Shown here one piece after another: positions 50,791 through 59,350 of a stretch of DNA of 64,000 nucleotides (position 1 is the first letter of the stretch; each line of letters starts with the position of its first letter). The notes under the pieces were generated by a model. The model did no database searches. It was given only the letters and a program-made list of their open reading frames with translations, and was not told where the DNA came from. The stretch is from Geomonas ferrireducens (GTDB taxonomy: Bacteria > Desulfobacterota > Desulfuromonadia > Geobacterales > Geobacteraceae), in contig NZ_SSYA01000003.1 of the NCBI RefSeq assembly GCF_004917065.1, forward strand, positions 704,318 through 768,317, written 5' to 3'. Both the position numbers and the translations under genes were made by a program.

Positions 50791-51234
50791 ATGCCAAACT
50801 TCGACAAGATACTTTTCGCCACCGATTTTTCCGAAAGCTCCGGCCACGCCTTTACCTACGCGCTGACCCTTGCCAAGCAGTTCAACAGCCGCCTGACCAT
50901 CATGCACGTGATCAACGAGCCGGTCGACCTGCGCGGCTTCTACGTACCCCACGTCTCCTTTGAGAACCTTGAGAAGGAGATCGAGGAGGGTGCGCAGAAG
51001 ATGATGAGCACCTTTATCACCCAAAACATCGCCGGCTTCGCCAATTACGAGACCGCCATCGTGACCGGGGTACCCTGGGAAGAGATCATGAGACGGGCCG
51101 AAACCGACGGCTCTTCCTGCATCGTTCTGGGCACCCAGGGGAGAAGCGGTATCGACCACCTGCTTTTCGGTTCGACCGCTGAGCGCGTGGTGCGCAAAGC
51201 GCATTGCCCGGTGGTCACGGTGAGGCTTCCCTGA
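50791..51234 (+). CDS. Universal stress protein (UspA family)
   Basis: 147 residues. FDKILFATDFSESSGHAFTY starts the fold, and GTQGRSGIDHLLFGSTAERV is the G-x2-G-x9-G-S/T nucleotide-binding motif, so this is an ATP-binding-type Usp. Role in stress adaptation is inferred from the family. Located between two receiver genes, with RBS ggggaggg, 31 bases after the receiver stop, probably cotranscribed with it; a terminator follows. Confidence 0.94.
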   Translation: MPNFDKILFATDFSESSGHAFTYALTLAKQFNSRLTIMHVINEPVDLRGFYVPHVSFENLEKEIEEGAQKMMSTFITQNIAGFANYETAIVTGVPWEEIMRRAETDGSSCIVLGTQGRSGIDHLLFGSTAERVVRKAHCPVVTVRLP

Positions 51235-51256
51235 TAAAAACGGCATACATCCATGC

Positions 51257-51284
51257 GGGGCAGCGTTCGCTGCCCCTTTTTTTT
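51257..51284 (+). terminator. Rho-independent terminator after the universal stress gene
   Basis: ggggcagc-gttc-gctgcccc followed by eight T. Confidence 0.95.
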
Positions 51285-51322
51285 GATGTTTTTGATCCTA
51301 TACGGAAGGAGCAGGACCTGAA

Positions 51323-52513
51323 ATGAGCGATGTGGAAAAAGCGCCGCGCGGCCGCGTCCTGATCGTCGACGACGAGAAGGTCATCCTTGATCTTACCGGC
51401 ATCATCCTGAGAAACCGCGGCTACCAGGTCTACACAGCCCTCAGCGCGCAGGAGGGGTTGGAGACCATAGAGCGGGAGCGCCCGGAGCTGGTCCTTTTGG
51501 ACTACATGATGCCCAACATGGACGGTCTCACCGCCCTGAGGGAGATCAAGCGGCTCTACAGCGACACCTACGTCATCATGTTCACCGGCAAGGGAAGCGA
51601 GGAAATCGCCGTCGAGCTGATGAAGGCGGGGGCGTCGGACTACATCCTCAAGCCCTTCAACAACCAGGACCTCGTCGAGCGGATCGAGAGCGTGCTGAAG
51701 CTGCGCGGTATCGAGCTGCAAAACCGCGCACTCTTGAGCGAGCGGGAGCGGCTTTTGGCCGAGATCGCGGACTGGAACCGGGAACTCGAGGCGCGCGTGC
51801 AGGAAAAGAGCGAGGCGCTTTCCAGGGCCCAGGCCGAGGTGGTGCAGTCTGAGAAGCTCGCCTCGCTTGGCTACCTCTCCGCCGGGATGGCGCACGAGAT
51901 CAGAAACCCGCTCAACTCGATCGCGCTCTTCGTCCAGTTGATTAAGAGCGGGCTGGACGAGCCGGAGCGCGAGGAGTACGTCGACAAGATCCTCAAGGAA
52001 GTGGACCGGATCGACAACATCCTCGGCAAGCTCCTCGACGCCGCGAAGCGCCCGAAGTTCGAGATCAGCGAGGTCCGGGTGGACCGGGTTCTCGAGCACA
52101 CCCTCGATGCCTTCACCCCGCAACTGCGCCAGAAGCGGATCAAGGTGGTGCGCGACTTCAGAAGCCTTCCTCCCGCCATAAAGGCCGACCCCATGGAGAT
52201 CGAGCAGATCTTCACCAACCTCTTTTTGAACTCGATCCACGTCATGCCGGAGGAGGGGACCCTCACCGTGTCCCTCGAGGAGGAACAGGATTTCCTCACG
52301 GTGCGTGTCGCCGACACCGGTCCCGGCATCCCCCCCGAGAACCTTCCCAACATCTTCGATCCCTTCTTCACCACGAACAGCCGCGGCACCGGTCTCGGGC
52401 TCTCGGTTGTGCTGCGCATCGTCAAGACCTACAAGGGCAAGATCGAGGTGGAAAAGAGCGACCCCGCCGGCACCACCTTCGCGGTGCGCCTGCCGCTTAA
52501 CGCGCCGAGATAA
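51323..52513 (+). CDS. Receiver domain-histidine kinase fusion
   Basis: 396 residues. The receiver comes first (residues ~10-125; Asp60 in LLDYMMPNMDG, Lys in ILKPFNNQDL), then a coiled coil (~130-180), the dimerisation domain with His191 (AGMAHEIRNPLNSIALFVQL) and the HATPase domain (FTNLFLNSIHVMPEEGTLTV, VADTGPGIPPENLPNIFDPF, GTGLGLSVVLRIVKTY). No membrane segment or sensor domain, so it is a cytoplasmic kinase whose input is phosphorylation of its own receiver. The partner receiver is probably at 52586. RBS aaggagcagg. Confidence 0.94.
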   Translation: MSDVEKAPRGRVLIVDDEKVILDLTGIILRNRGYQVYTALSAQEGLETIERERPELVLLDYMMPNMDGLTALREIKRLYSDTYVIMFTGKGSEEIAVELMKAGASDYILKPFNNQDLVERIESVLKLRGIELQNRALLSERERLLAEIADWNRELEARVQEKSEALSRAQAEVVQSEKLASLGYLSAGMAHEIRNPLNSIALFVQLIKSGLDEPEREEYVDKILKEVDRIDNILGKLLDAAKRPKFEISEVRVDRVLEHTLDAFTPQLRQKRIKVVRDFRSLPPAIKADPMEIEQIFTNLFLNSIHVMPEEGTLTVSLEEEQDFLTVRVADTGPGIPPENLPNIFDPFFTTNSRGTGLGLSVVLRIVKTYKGKIEVEKSDPAGTTFAVRLPLNAPR

Positions 52514-52585
52514 AAGGGTGCTTTCCGCTTTTCTTTTCGACCGCATTTTTGTATGATGTCGCATTCCACACGCCTTGAGGTCGAA

Positions 52586-52993
52586 ATGACAGCAGAGAGC
52601 AGGGGCCGCATCCTCCTGGTAGACGACGACAAGTTCTTCCTGAAGGTGATGTCCGACGCCTTCACGGGTGCGGACTTCGCCGTAGTGACCGCAGAGGATG
52701 GCCTGTGCGGCGTCGAGGCCTATGCCGCCGGCGATTTCGACGTTGTCATCCTCGACCTCATCATGCCCCGCATGGGAGGGGTGAGCGCCTCCCTGGAGAT
52801 GGGGCGCCTGGCGAGGGAGCCGGAGCCGATCTTCATCCTGTTGACCTCGATGTTCCAGGGCGCCCCGCACGAACACCCGATTCCCGAAATGGGAGCAAAG
52901 GTGCACATCCCGAAATCAACCTCTCCTCTGGACATCGTCATCATCGTCGAGCAGCTCCTGGAAAGAAAACGGCGCGGCGCCGGCGCCGCCTGA
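52586..52993 (+). CDS. Single-domain response regulator
   Basis: 135 residues from ATG 52586, after tgaggt; an ATG eleven codons upstream is less likely. Acidic cluster in ILLVDDDKFFLKVM, phospho-acceptor Asp57 (VILDLIMPRMGG), Thr in FILLTSMFQGAP and Lys in VHIPKSTSPLDIV. The ending AAERKRRGAG-like basic tail (ERKRRGAGAA) is short and no output domain is present. Likely acts with the adjacent kinase. Confidence 0.9.
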   Translation: MTAESRGRILLVDDDKFFLKVMSDAFTGADFAVVTAEDGLCGVEAYAAGDFDVVILDLIMPRMGGVSASLEMGRLAREPEPIFILLTSMFQGAPHEHPIPEMGAKVHIPKSTSPLDIVIIVEQLLERKRRGAGAA

Positions 52994-53003
52994 CGGAAAC
53001 CCC

Positions 53004-54578
53004 ATGCCATTTTTGTTACGTAACCTCACCCTGAGCCCGGGCGTCGAGGAGAGTGCGCTGCGTCCTTTGGCCGCCGCCGGCCTGGGCGTGCGCGAAGCAG
53101 AGATCACGGAGCTCACCCTGGTGAAAAAGGGTGTGGACGCCCGGAAGAAAGGGGCCATCAAGCTGGTCTACACGGTCCGGGTATCGCTCGCCGACGAGTC
53201 GCGGGTGAAGCCCAAGGGGGACGTGACGCGGGTGGAGCCGCCTGCCGCGCCCCGCTTCCCGCGTCTCTCCTCTTCCGAGCGCATCGTCATCGTCGGCATG
53301 GGCCCGGCGGGGCTTTTCGCCGCGTTGAGACTCGCCGAGTACGGCCTTACCGCCCGGATCCTCGAGCGTGGGCGCGACGTGGAGCGGCGCGCGAAGGACG
53401 TCTCCCGTTTCTGGCGCCTGGGTGAGCTGTGCGCAGAGAGCAACGTGCAGTTCGGGGAAGGGGGCGCCGGCACCTTCTCGGACGGGAAACTCACCACCCG
53501 TGTGAAGGACGCGAACTGCGGCTGGGTGCTCCAGCGCTTCGTCGACTTCGGAGCGCCGCCCGAGATCCTCTACGCGTCGAAGCCGCACATCGGCACCGAC
53601 CGGCTGCGCGCGGTGGTGCGCGGCATCCGCGAGCGGCTCATCGCCTCGGGCTTTTCCGTCGGCTTCGAGCAGAGGCTGACCGGGATCGGGATGGCCGCCG
53701 GCCGGGTGGCGAGCGTCATGGTGAACGAGACCGGCGAGGAGCCGTGCGACACGCTCGTGCTGGCACCCGGGCACAGCGCACGCGACACCTACGCCCTGTT
53801 GCACGCCATTGGGGTCAACATGGAACAAAAGCCGTTCGCGGTGGGGCTCAGGGTGGAGCACCCGCAGGCCCTGATCAACGAGATTCAGTACGGCCGGAAC
53901 GCGCACCCCTCGCTCCCCGCGGCGGAGTACTTCCAGGCCTACAACAACGAGCGAACCGGCCGCTCCGCCTACTCCTTCTGCATGTGCCCGGGCGGGGTGG
54001 TGGTGGCATCCTCCTCGGAGACCGGCGGGGTGGTGGTGAACGGCATGAGCGGCTACCGCAGAAACGGCCCCTTCGCCAACAGCGCCCTCGTGGCGACCGT
54101 CGGGCCCGCGGATTTCGCCGGGGCTTCCCCGCTTGCCGGGGTCGAGTTCCAGCGCGAGTTGGAGCGGCGCGCCTTCAACGCCGGTGGGGGAGGGTACCTC
54201 GCCCCGGCCCAGAGCCTCATGGGCTTTCTCGGCAAGGGTGTGGGGCGGATACACGCGAGCTACCGCCCCGGTGTTACCGAGTACGACCTCGTCTCGCTGC
54301 TTCCCGCGCCGGTTGCGGCGACGCTAAGGGAGGGGATCGAGTACTTCGACCGGAAGATGCGCGGCTTCATCTCGGCCGAGGCGACGCTTACCGGCGTGGA
54401 GACGCGGACCTCTGCCCCGTTGCGCATCGTGAGAGGGGAAGATCTGCAGTCGAAAAGCCATAACGGCCTCTACCCGACCGGGGAGGGGGCAGGCTACGCC
54501 GGCGGCATCATGAGCGCTGCTCTCGACGGCATCCGGGTGGCCGACGCCATCGCGGCGAGGATCGCCGCCGGGCGCTAG
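53004..54578 (+). CDS. FAD-dependent oxidoreductase (COG2509 family)
   Basis: 524 residues. Residues ~1-85 form a small N-terminal domain (LLRNLTLSPGVEESALRPLA, TLVKKGVDARKKGAIKLVYT). The FAD site is IVIVGMGPAGLFAALRLAE (residues ~93-111), then NVQFGEGGAGTFSDGKLTTR, ALALAPGHSARDTY-like LVLAPGHSARDTYALLH and NGLYPTGEGAGYAGGIMSAA near the end. COG2509 proteins are uncharacterised flavin dehydrogenases found in many bacteria. Begins ten bases after the response regulator stop, so may be cotranscribed. Confidence 0.9.
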   Translation: MPFLLRNLTLSPGVEESALRPLAAAGLGVREAEITELTLVKKGVDARKKGAIKLVYTVRVSLADESRVKPKGDVTRVEPPAAPRFPRLSSSERIVIVGMGPAGLFAALRLAEYGLTARILERGRDVERRAKDVSRFWRLGELCAESNVQFGEGGAGTFSDGKLTTRVKDANCGWVLQRFVDFGAPPEILYASKPHIGTDRLRAVVRGIRERLIASGFSVGFEQRLTGIGMAAGRVASVMVNETGEEPCDTLVLAPGHSARDTYALLHAIGVNMEQKPFAVGLRVEHPQALINEIQYGRNAHPSLPAAEYFQAYNNERTGRSAYSFCMCPGGVVVASSSETGGVVVNGMSGYRRNGPFANSALVATVGPADFAGASPLAGVEFQRELERRAFNAGGGGYLAPAQSLMGFLGKGVGRIHASYRPGVTEYDLVSLLPAPVAATLREGIEYFDRKMRGFISAEATLTGVETRTSAPLRIVRGEDLQSKSHNGLYPTGEGAGYAGGIMSAALDGIRVADAIAARIAAGR

Positions 54579-54624
54579 AGCTGCCGCACCGTATCAGCAT
54601 GATTTTTATTACAAGGAGCCCTAC

Positions 54625-55809
54625 TTGAAAAAGACCGTTGCCGAAATAAAAGACCGCGACATCGTAGAGGCGGTCTTCCTGGTCAAGGAAAAGATCGTCG
54701 CCATGGCCAAGAACGGCAAGCCGTACCTCACCCTGAGGCTGATGGACAAGACGGGGGAGGTGGATGCCAAGATCTGGGACAACGCGGACCAGGTCGGCTC
54801 TTTGTTCGACAGAAACGACTTCCTCGCCGTGAAGGGGAAGGCGAGCGTCTACCTCGGCAAGATGCAGCTCATCGTCTCCGAGCTGAAGCGGGTTCCCGAG
54901 GAAACCGTGGTGCTCGCCGATTTTCTTCCCGAGACCGACAGCGACATAAAGGGCATGGAGGCCGAACTGCACGCCCTGATCGCCAGCATGGCCGACCAGG
55001 ACCTCGCCAGGCTGCTCCGCTCCTTCTTCGAGGACCCGGAGCTCATGGCGCAGTACCGCACGGCACCTGCGGCGAAGGGGATGCACCACGTCTACCTGGG
55101 GGGACTCCTGGAGCACTCGCTTTCCGTGGCGCGGCTCGTGGACGCCATGGTGCCGCTCTACCAGGGGCTCAACCGCGACCTCCTCGTCGCCGGCGCGCTG
55201 CTGCACGACATCGGCAAGGTGCGCGAGATGACCTATCTGCGCTGCTTCGACTACTCCGATGAAGGGAAGCTGCTCGGTCACATCACCATCGGCGTCGAGA
55301 TGCTGCATGAGCGGATCGCGAAGCTCCCGGATTTTCCGGCCGAGCTCGCCATGCTCCTTAAACACATGATCCTGTCGCACCACGGTCAGTACGAGTACGG
55401 CTCGCCCAAGCGTCCTAAGACCCTGGAAGCGACCATCCTCAACTACTTGGACGACCTCGACTCGAAGATCAACGGTATCCGGACCCACATAAGAAAAGAG
55501 CCGGACAACCCGTCCCGCTGGACCGCTTATCACCGCCTCTACGACCGCTACTTCTTCAAGGAGAAGCCGGCCGTTGCCGAGGGGGAAGCGGGAGCGTGCC
55601 TCGAGCCCTCCGAACTGCTTGCGGAGACGGTAACCGCGCCGGAGCCGCCTAGCCCGGCCGACCGGCCTGAAACGGCTACGCAGCAACGCCAGGACCAACG
55701 CCAGGACCAACGCCAGGACCAACGCCAGGACCAACGCCAGGACCAACGCCAGGACCAGCGCGAGCGGAAAAGCTTCAGCAACAACCCGTTCGCCATCCTT
55801 AAGAAGTGA
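54625..55809 (+). CDS. OB-fold / HD-domain 3'-5' exoribonuclease (YhaM-like)
   Basis: 394 residues starting at TTG 54625 with caaggagc upstream. Residues ~5-95 are the OB-fold nucleic-acid binding domain (KNGKPYLTLRLMDKTGEVDA). The HD domain (~155-290) shows HHVYLGGLLEHSLSVARLVD, GALLHDIGKVREM and HMILSHHGQYEYGSPKRP. The arrangement matches YhaM/CBF1 RNases of Firmicutes. The C-terminus is an Arg-Gln-Asp-Gln tetrapeptide repeated six times, encoded by a perfect 12-bp repeat; this tail is not part of the family and may vary in length. Ends NNPFAILKK. Confidence 0.9.
   Translation: MKKTVAEIKDRDIVEAVFLVKEKIVAMAKNGKPYLTLRLMDKTGEVDAKIWDNADQVGSLFDRNDFLAVKGKASVYLGKMQLIVSELKRVPEETVVLADFLPETDSDIKGMEAELHALIASMADQDLARLLRSFFEDPELMAQYRTAPAAKGMHHVYLGGLLEHSLSVARLVDAMVPLYQGLNRDLLVAGALLHDIGKVREMTYLRCFDYSDEGKLLGHITIGVEMLHERIAKLPDFPAELAMLLKHMILSHHGQYEYGSPKRPKTLEATILNYLDDLDSKINGIRTHIRKEPDNPSRWTAYHRLYDRYFFKEKPAVAEGEAGACLEPSELLAETVTAPEPPSPADRPETATQQRQDQRQDQRQDQRQDQRQDQRQDQRERKSFSNNPFAILKK
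55684..55755 (+). repeat. Perfect 12-bp tandem repeat, six copies, in the HD nuclease gene
   Basis: caacgccaggac is repeated six times without a mismatch, starting at 55684, 55696, 55708, 55720, 55732 and 55744, in frame, encoding a Q-R-Q-D tetrapeptide ladder. Identity at synonymous positions shows recent expansion. Confidence 0.97.
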
Positions 55810-55823
55810 CGGGAGGAATAGCC

Positions 55824-56453
55824 ATGCTATTTGAAACCATAGTCGTCGGACCGCTCGGGGTGAACTGCTTCATCCTGGGGGACAAGCAGAGTAAGGAAGG
55901 GATGGTGGTGGATCCGGGCGCGGACTGCGACATCATCCTCGCCACGGTGGCCCAGTTCGGCATCAACGTGAAGTACATCGTCAACACCCATGGCCACTTC
56001 GACCACATGGGGTGCAACCGCAGGCTCAAGGAGAAGACCGGAGCGCCGCTTCTGGCGCACAAGGAGGACCTCAACTTCCTGGTGCACGCGTCACGCTCCG
56101 CCACGAAGTACGGGCTCACCGTGGAGGACTCGCCGGAGCCGGACCTTTTCCTCACCGACGGGATGCAGCTTCAGCTCGGTGCGCGCGTCATCGAGGTGCT
56201 GCACACCCCCGGGCACACCCAGGGCGGCTGCTGCCTCTATCTCGCCAACGAAAAGCTGGTGCTCACCGGCGACACCCTCTTTGCCGACTCGGTCGGGCGC
56301 ACCGACCTCCCGGGAGGAAACCACGACCAGCTCATCACCTCGATCCGCACCAAGCTGATGGCGCTCCCGGACGATACCATCGTCTGGCCCGGGCACGGCC
56401 CCTCCAGCACCATCGGGCAGGAGCGCCGCTTCAACCCGTACCTCAACGACTAG
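55824..56453 (+). CDS. MBL-fold metallo-hydrolase (glyoxalase II-like)
   Basis: 209 residues from ATG 55824, behind gggagga; a GTG at 55806 would overlap the nuclease gene. Zinc ligands are His56, His58, Asp60 and His61 (NTHGHFDHMG), followed by LHTPGHTQGGCCLY, LTGDTLFADSVGRTD and VWPGHGPSSTIG. Short YcbL-type glyoxalase II-like hydrolases have this layout and may cleave thioesters such as lactoylglutathione or other small substrates. Substrate unknown. Cytoplasmic; ten bases before coaBC. Confidence 0.92.
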   Translation: MLFETIVVGPLGVNCFILGDKQSKEGMVVDPGADCDIILATVAQFGINVKYIVNTHGHFDHMGCNRRLKEKTGAPLLAHKEDLNFLVHASRSATKYGLTVEDSPEPDLFLTDGMQLQLGARVIEVLHTPGHTQGGCCLYLANEKLVLTGDTLFADSVGRTDLPGGNHDQLITSIRTKLMALPDDTIVWPGHGPSSTIGQERRFNPYLND

Positions 56454-56462
56454 GGGGACGCC

Positions 56463-57665
56463 ATGCTCAAGGGGAAAGAGATCGTTCTCGGGGTGACCGG
56501 CGGTATCGCTGTCTACAAGGCTGTGGAGCTGCTGCGTCTTTTGGTCAAGGCGGGAGCCCATGTCCACGTGGTGATGACCAAAGCGGCCACCGAGTTCGTG
56601 ACGCCGCTCACCTTCCAGACGCTCTCCGGGAACCCGGTGCATCTGGAGCTCTTCAACCTGATCTCCGAGGAGAAAATCGGCCACATCGCGCTCGCCGATC
56701 GCGCTGACCTTTTCATCATCGCCCCGGCCACGGCCAACTGCATCGGGAAGATCTCTCACGGCATCGCGGATGACCTCCTCACCACCACGGTGATGGCGAC
56801 GAGGGCACCGGTTTTGATCGCGCCGGCGATGAACGTGAACATGTACCGCAACGCGATTTACCAGGAGAACGAGGCGCGCCTGAAGGCACACGGCTACCTC
56901 TTTGTGGCCCCCGCCTGCGGCATGCTGGCGTGCGGCTACGAGGGTGAAGGGAAACTGCAGGCGCCCGAGGTGATCCTCGAGGAGGCGGTGGCGGCCCTGA
57001 CCCCGAAGCGGCTAGCGGGGACGCGCATCCTGGTGACGGCCGGACCGACGCTCGAGGAGATCGACCCGGTGCGCTTCATCAGCAACCACTCCTCTGGGAA
57101 GATGGGGTACGCCATCGCCCGGCAGGCGCGCCTGCGCGGCGCCGAGGTGACCCTGGTGACCGGACCGACCTGTATCGCGCCGCCGCTTGGGGTGGACGTG
57201 GTCCGCGTGCAGAGCGCGCAGCAGATGCGGGACGCGGTGCGGGAGCGCCTCGAGAAAACCGACGTCGTCATCAAGGCGGCCGCGGTCGCCGATTACCGCC
57301 CGAAACTGCGTGCCGGCAACAAGATGAAGAAGGAGGCGGAGAGCCTCACCATCGAGCTCGAGAAGAACCCGGACATCCTGGCGGAGCTCGGTGCGAGCAA
57401 AGAAAAGCGGATCCTGGTCGGTTTCGCCGCCGAGACGCAGGACCTCGTACGCAACGCCGGGGTGAAGCTGGAGAAGAAGAACCTGGACATGGTGGTGGCG
57501 AACGACGTCTCGCAGGAAGGGGCGGGTTTCAACGTGGACACCAACATCGCGAAGCTTCTCTTCCGTGACGGCCGGGTGGAGGAACTCCCCATCATGGAGA
57601 AAGAGGACCTCGCCTGCGTGATCCTGGAGCACGTGGAACATCTGCGCGGCGGGGAGCGCGGCTAG
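56463..57665 (+). CDS. coaBC: Bifunctional phosphopantothenoylcysteine decarboxylase / synthetase
   Basis: 400 residues, complete fusion. CoaC domain (residues ~1-185): VLGVTGGIAVYKAVELLRLL, the catalytic His in EEKIGHIALADRAD, IIAPATANCIGKI, PAMNVNMY and APACGMLACGYEGEGK with the active-site Cys. CoaB domain (~190-398): LVTAGPTLEEIDPVRFISNH, SGKMGYAIARQA and ILVGFAAETQDL. It makes 4'-phosphopantetheine for coenzyme A from 4'-phosphopantothenate and cysteine using CTP. RBS gggggacgcc upstream; a short gap and convergent gene follow. Confidence 0.96.
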   Translation: MLKGKEIVLGVTGGIAVYKAVELLRLLVKAGAHVHVVMTKAATEFVTPLTFQTLSGNPVHLELFNLISEEKIGHIALADRADLFIIAPATANCIGKISHGIADDLLTTTVMATRAPVLIAPAMNVNMYRNAIYQENEARLKAHGYLFVAPACGMLACGYEGEGKLQAPEVILEEAVAALTPKRLAGTRILVTAGPTLEEIDPVRFISNHSSGKMGYAIARQARLRGAEVTLVTGPTCIAPPLGVDVVRVQSAQQMRDAVRERLEKTDVVIKAAAVADYRPKLRAGNKMKKEAESLTIELEKNPDILAELGASKEKRILVGFAAETQDLVRNAGVKLEKKNLDMVVANDVSQEGAGFNVDTNIAKLLFRDGRVEELPIMEKEDLACVILEHVEHLRGGERG

Positions 57666-57714
57666 CAAGGCTTAATTGCGGCGGGAAGGGGTGTTTAGGC
57701 AGGACGGCCGGGAG

Positions 57715-58623
57715 CTATTTAGAGAGGATCTGCAGCAGCAGTTCCGGCTCGCAGATCGCCTCTTTCAGCTTCAGCTTGATCTCGTCGAGCTCGGCGTACG
57801 CCTGGTCCTTGGTGATCTTGCCGGTGCGGTAGAGAAGGCGCAGGTTCTTGCGCACCGCTTCGGCGGCGGCGAGCGCCCGCTCGCCGGTTGGGTCGGCGTG
57901 GAAGAAAGGTGAGGAGTCGTCGTTGTTTAGGAAGTCGAAGACCGCTTCCTGGGCGAGGCGCATGTACTCCTCCCGGTCGTCCTCTTCGAGCTGATAGCGC
58001 GAGGTATCGGACAGGGTCGACAGGAGGCTCTGCCACTTCTCGAGGCGGCTCACCAGCAGGATGGAATTGAAGATCCGCTTATTGGTGCCGAAGGAGAAGA
58101 TGGTATCCGAGAGCACCTTGCGCAGCAGTTCATCGTTGCTGCTGAAATGCTCCTGCGCCACTTTCTTCGCGGTGTCCCAGATCTCCTTATCCACGTAGTT
58201 CTCGAAACGCATCTCCCAATAAGCGTGTTTCAGGGTTAGCGATGAGAAGCTCCGCATCACCTTGAAGGGGACGTAGTAGTTGTGCGCGATGCAGTCGGCG
58301 GCCAGGTGGCTCAGGTAGCCGTAGGCGCAGGCCTGCTGTGCGGGATCGCCGGCCTTGTCGAGAACCCGGTGCCCTATGCGCCAGCGGTGGCAGTGTTGCA
58401 GGTAGTGGGTGAACTTCTTCCCCAGGGTGATGTCGGCCGCGATGGTGCCGTAAAGAAAATCGTACGGGTGTGCTGCGATGACGGCGGCTACTGCGGGTTT
58501 GAGGACGTCGAGGTTGTTCAGGACGTTCATGCCGAGTTGAAGATGCACCCCGGCCCCCCAGGCAAGTGCCTGCTCGGGGAGCGCCAGAAGTATCAGGGCT
58601 GTGGCGAGAATCAGTAGCGGCAT
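57715..58623 (-). CDS. Zinc-dependent phospholipase C-like secreted protein
   Basis: 302 residues from ATG 58623 (ATG 58635 is also possible; neither has a clear ribosome site). MPLLILATALILLALPEQAL is a signal peptide whose cleavage after ALA would leave Trp as the first mature residue (WGAGVHLQLGMNVLNNL), as in bacterial zinc phospholipases where Trp1 binds zinc. Further ligand-type histidines are in KFTHYLQHCHRWRIGHRVL and YGYLSHLAADCIAHNYYVP. The C-terminal half is acidic and helical. It could hydrolyse phospholipids; that is a family inference. Overlaps the opposite-strand promoter region of the UDG-like gene. Confidence 0.82.
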   Translation of the reverse strand: MPLLILATALILLALPEQALAWGAGVHLQLGMNVLNNLDVLKPAVAAVIAAHPYDFLYGTIAADITLGKKFTHYLQHCHRWRIGHRVLDKAGDPAQQACAYGYLSHLAADCIAHNYYVPFKVMRSFSSLTLKHAYWEMRFENYVDKEIWDTAKKVAQEHFSSNDELLRKVLSDTIFSFGTNKRIFNSILLVSRLEKWQSLLSTLSDTSRYQLEEDDREEYMRLAQEAVFDFLNNDDSSPFFHADPTGERALAAAEAVRKNLRLLYRTGKITKDQAYAELDEIKLKLKEAICEPELLLQILSK

Positions 58624-58669
58624 GCTTTCGAGCATAGTTAATGAAACGGGAAATGTAAAGGGGTTTGCC

Positions 58670-59350
58670 ATGGCGGAGATGGAGGAGCGGGAACTGCTTT
58701 TACGCTCGCTCAAGGGGTACCTGACCGGTCTGGCGGAGAGCGGTGTCGACGAGCTTCTCTTCGAGGCCGCCCCGCTTGAGGAGCTGACTGCTGCTTCCAG
58801 CGGTGCAGACATAGTTGCGGCTACTGCCACGGCCGGCGACATCCCCCTTGCAGCAGCCGAAGGCGCAGGTACGGGCGCGGCAACCTCGGAACCTTCCCCG
58901 GCGGCCCCTGCGTCCGCTGCCGCAGAACCGTCTCTGCGCCAGGAGGGGCAACCCGGTTCCGGTCTTCTCTTCCTTATGTCCGGGGAAGGTTTTGCCGGAG
59001 CGCCGGGAGGACTCCTTGCCAAGATCATCGCGGGGATGAAATTCAAGCGGGATGAAGTTTGCCTGGTGAGCTTCGAAGCGGGACAGGATCAAGACGCCAT
59101 GGCGCGGGTCCTGTCCGCGAAAATTGCAGAACTTGCTCCCCAAGTGGTCGTGTCACTTGGAGAGGAAGCGACCTCGCTCTTTCTGAACGACCGAACTCCC
59201 CTGGTGCGGCTGCGTGGCCGTTTCCGCGAGCTGCAGGGGATGGCTGTCATGCCGACGCTGCACCCGGAGGCGCTCCTTGCTGACGAGGGACTAAAGCGCC
59301 ACGTTTGGGAAGACATGAAACTCGTTATGCGCCGCCTGGGCAGAGGCTAG
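58670..59350 (+). CDS. UDG4-like (uracil-DNA glycosylase superfamily) protein without Fe-S cysteines
   Basis: 226 residues from ATG 58670 (aaaggggttt upstream). The C-terminal ~140 residues carry degenerate family-4 uracil-DNA glycosylase motifs: LLFLMSGEGFAGAPGGLLAK (compare GEAPG and the GRAGQLL loop), VVVSLGEEATSLFL and AVMPTLHPEALLADEG (the HP-x-x-LL motif). Classical family-4 enzymes hold a 4Fe-4S cluster with four cysteines; this protein has only one (DEVCLVSF). The first ~85 residues include an Ala/Glu-rich linker. Activity is therefore uncertain. Divergent from the phospholipase gene, ending four bases into the next minus-strand gene. Confidence 0.8.
   Translation: MAEMEERELLLRSLKGYLTGLAESGVDELLFEAAPLEELTAASSGADIVAATATAGDIPLAAAEGAGTGAATSEPSPAAPASAAAEPSLRQEGQPGSGLLFLMSGEGFAGAPGGLLAKIIAGMKFKRDEVCLVSFEAGQDQDAMARVLSAKIAELAPQVVVSLGEEATSLFLNDRTPLVRLRGRFRELQGMAVMPTLHPEALLADEGLKRHVWEDMKLVMRRLGRG

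Noticed and set aside
51215-52906. 563-residue minus-strand open frame
   Set aside because: Antisense to the receiver-kinase and receiver genes, which have full domain sets; no motif on the minus strand.
53016-54254. 412-residue minus-strand open frame
   Set aside because: Antisense shadow of the COG2509 flavoprotein.
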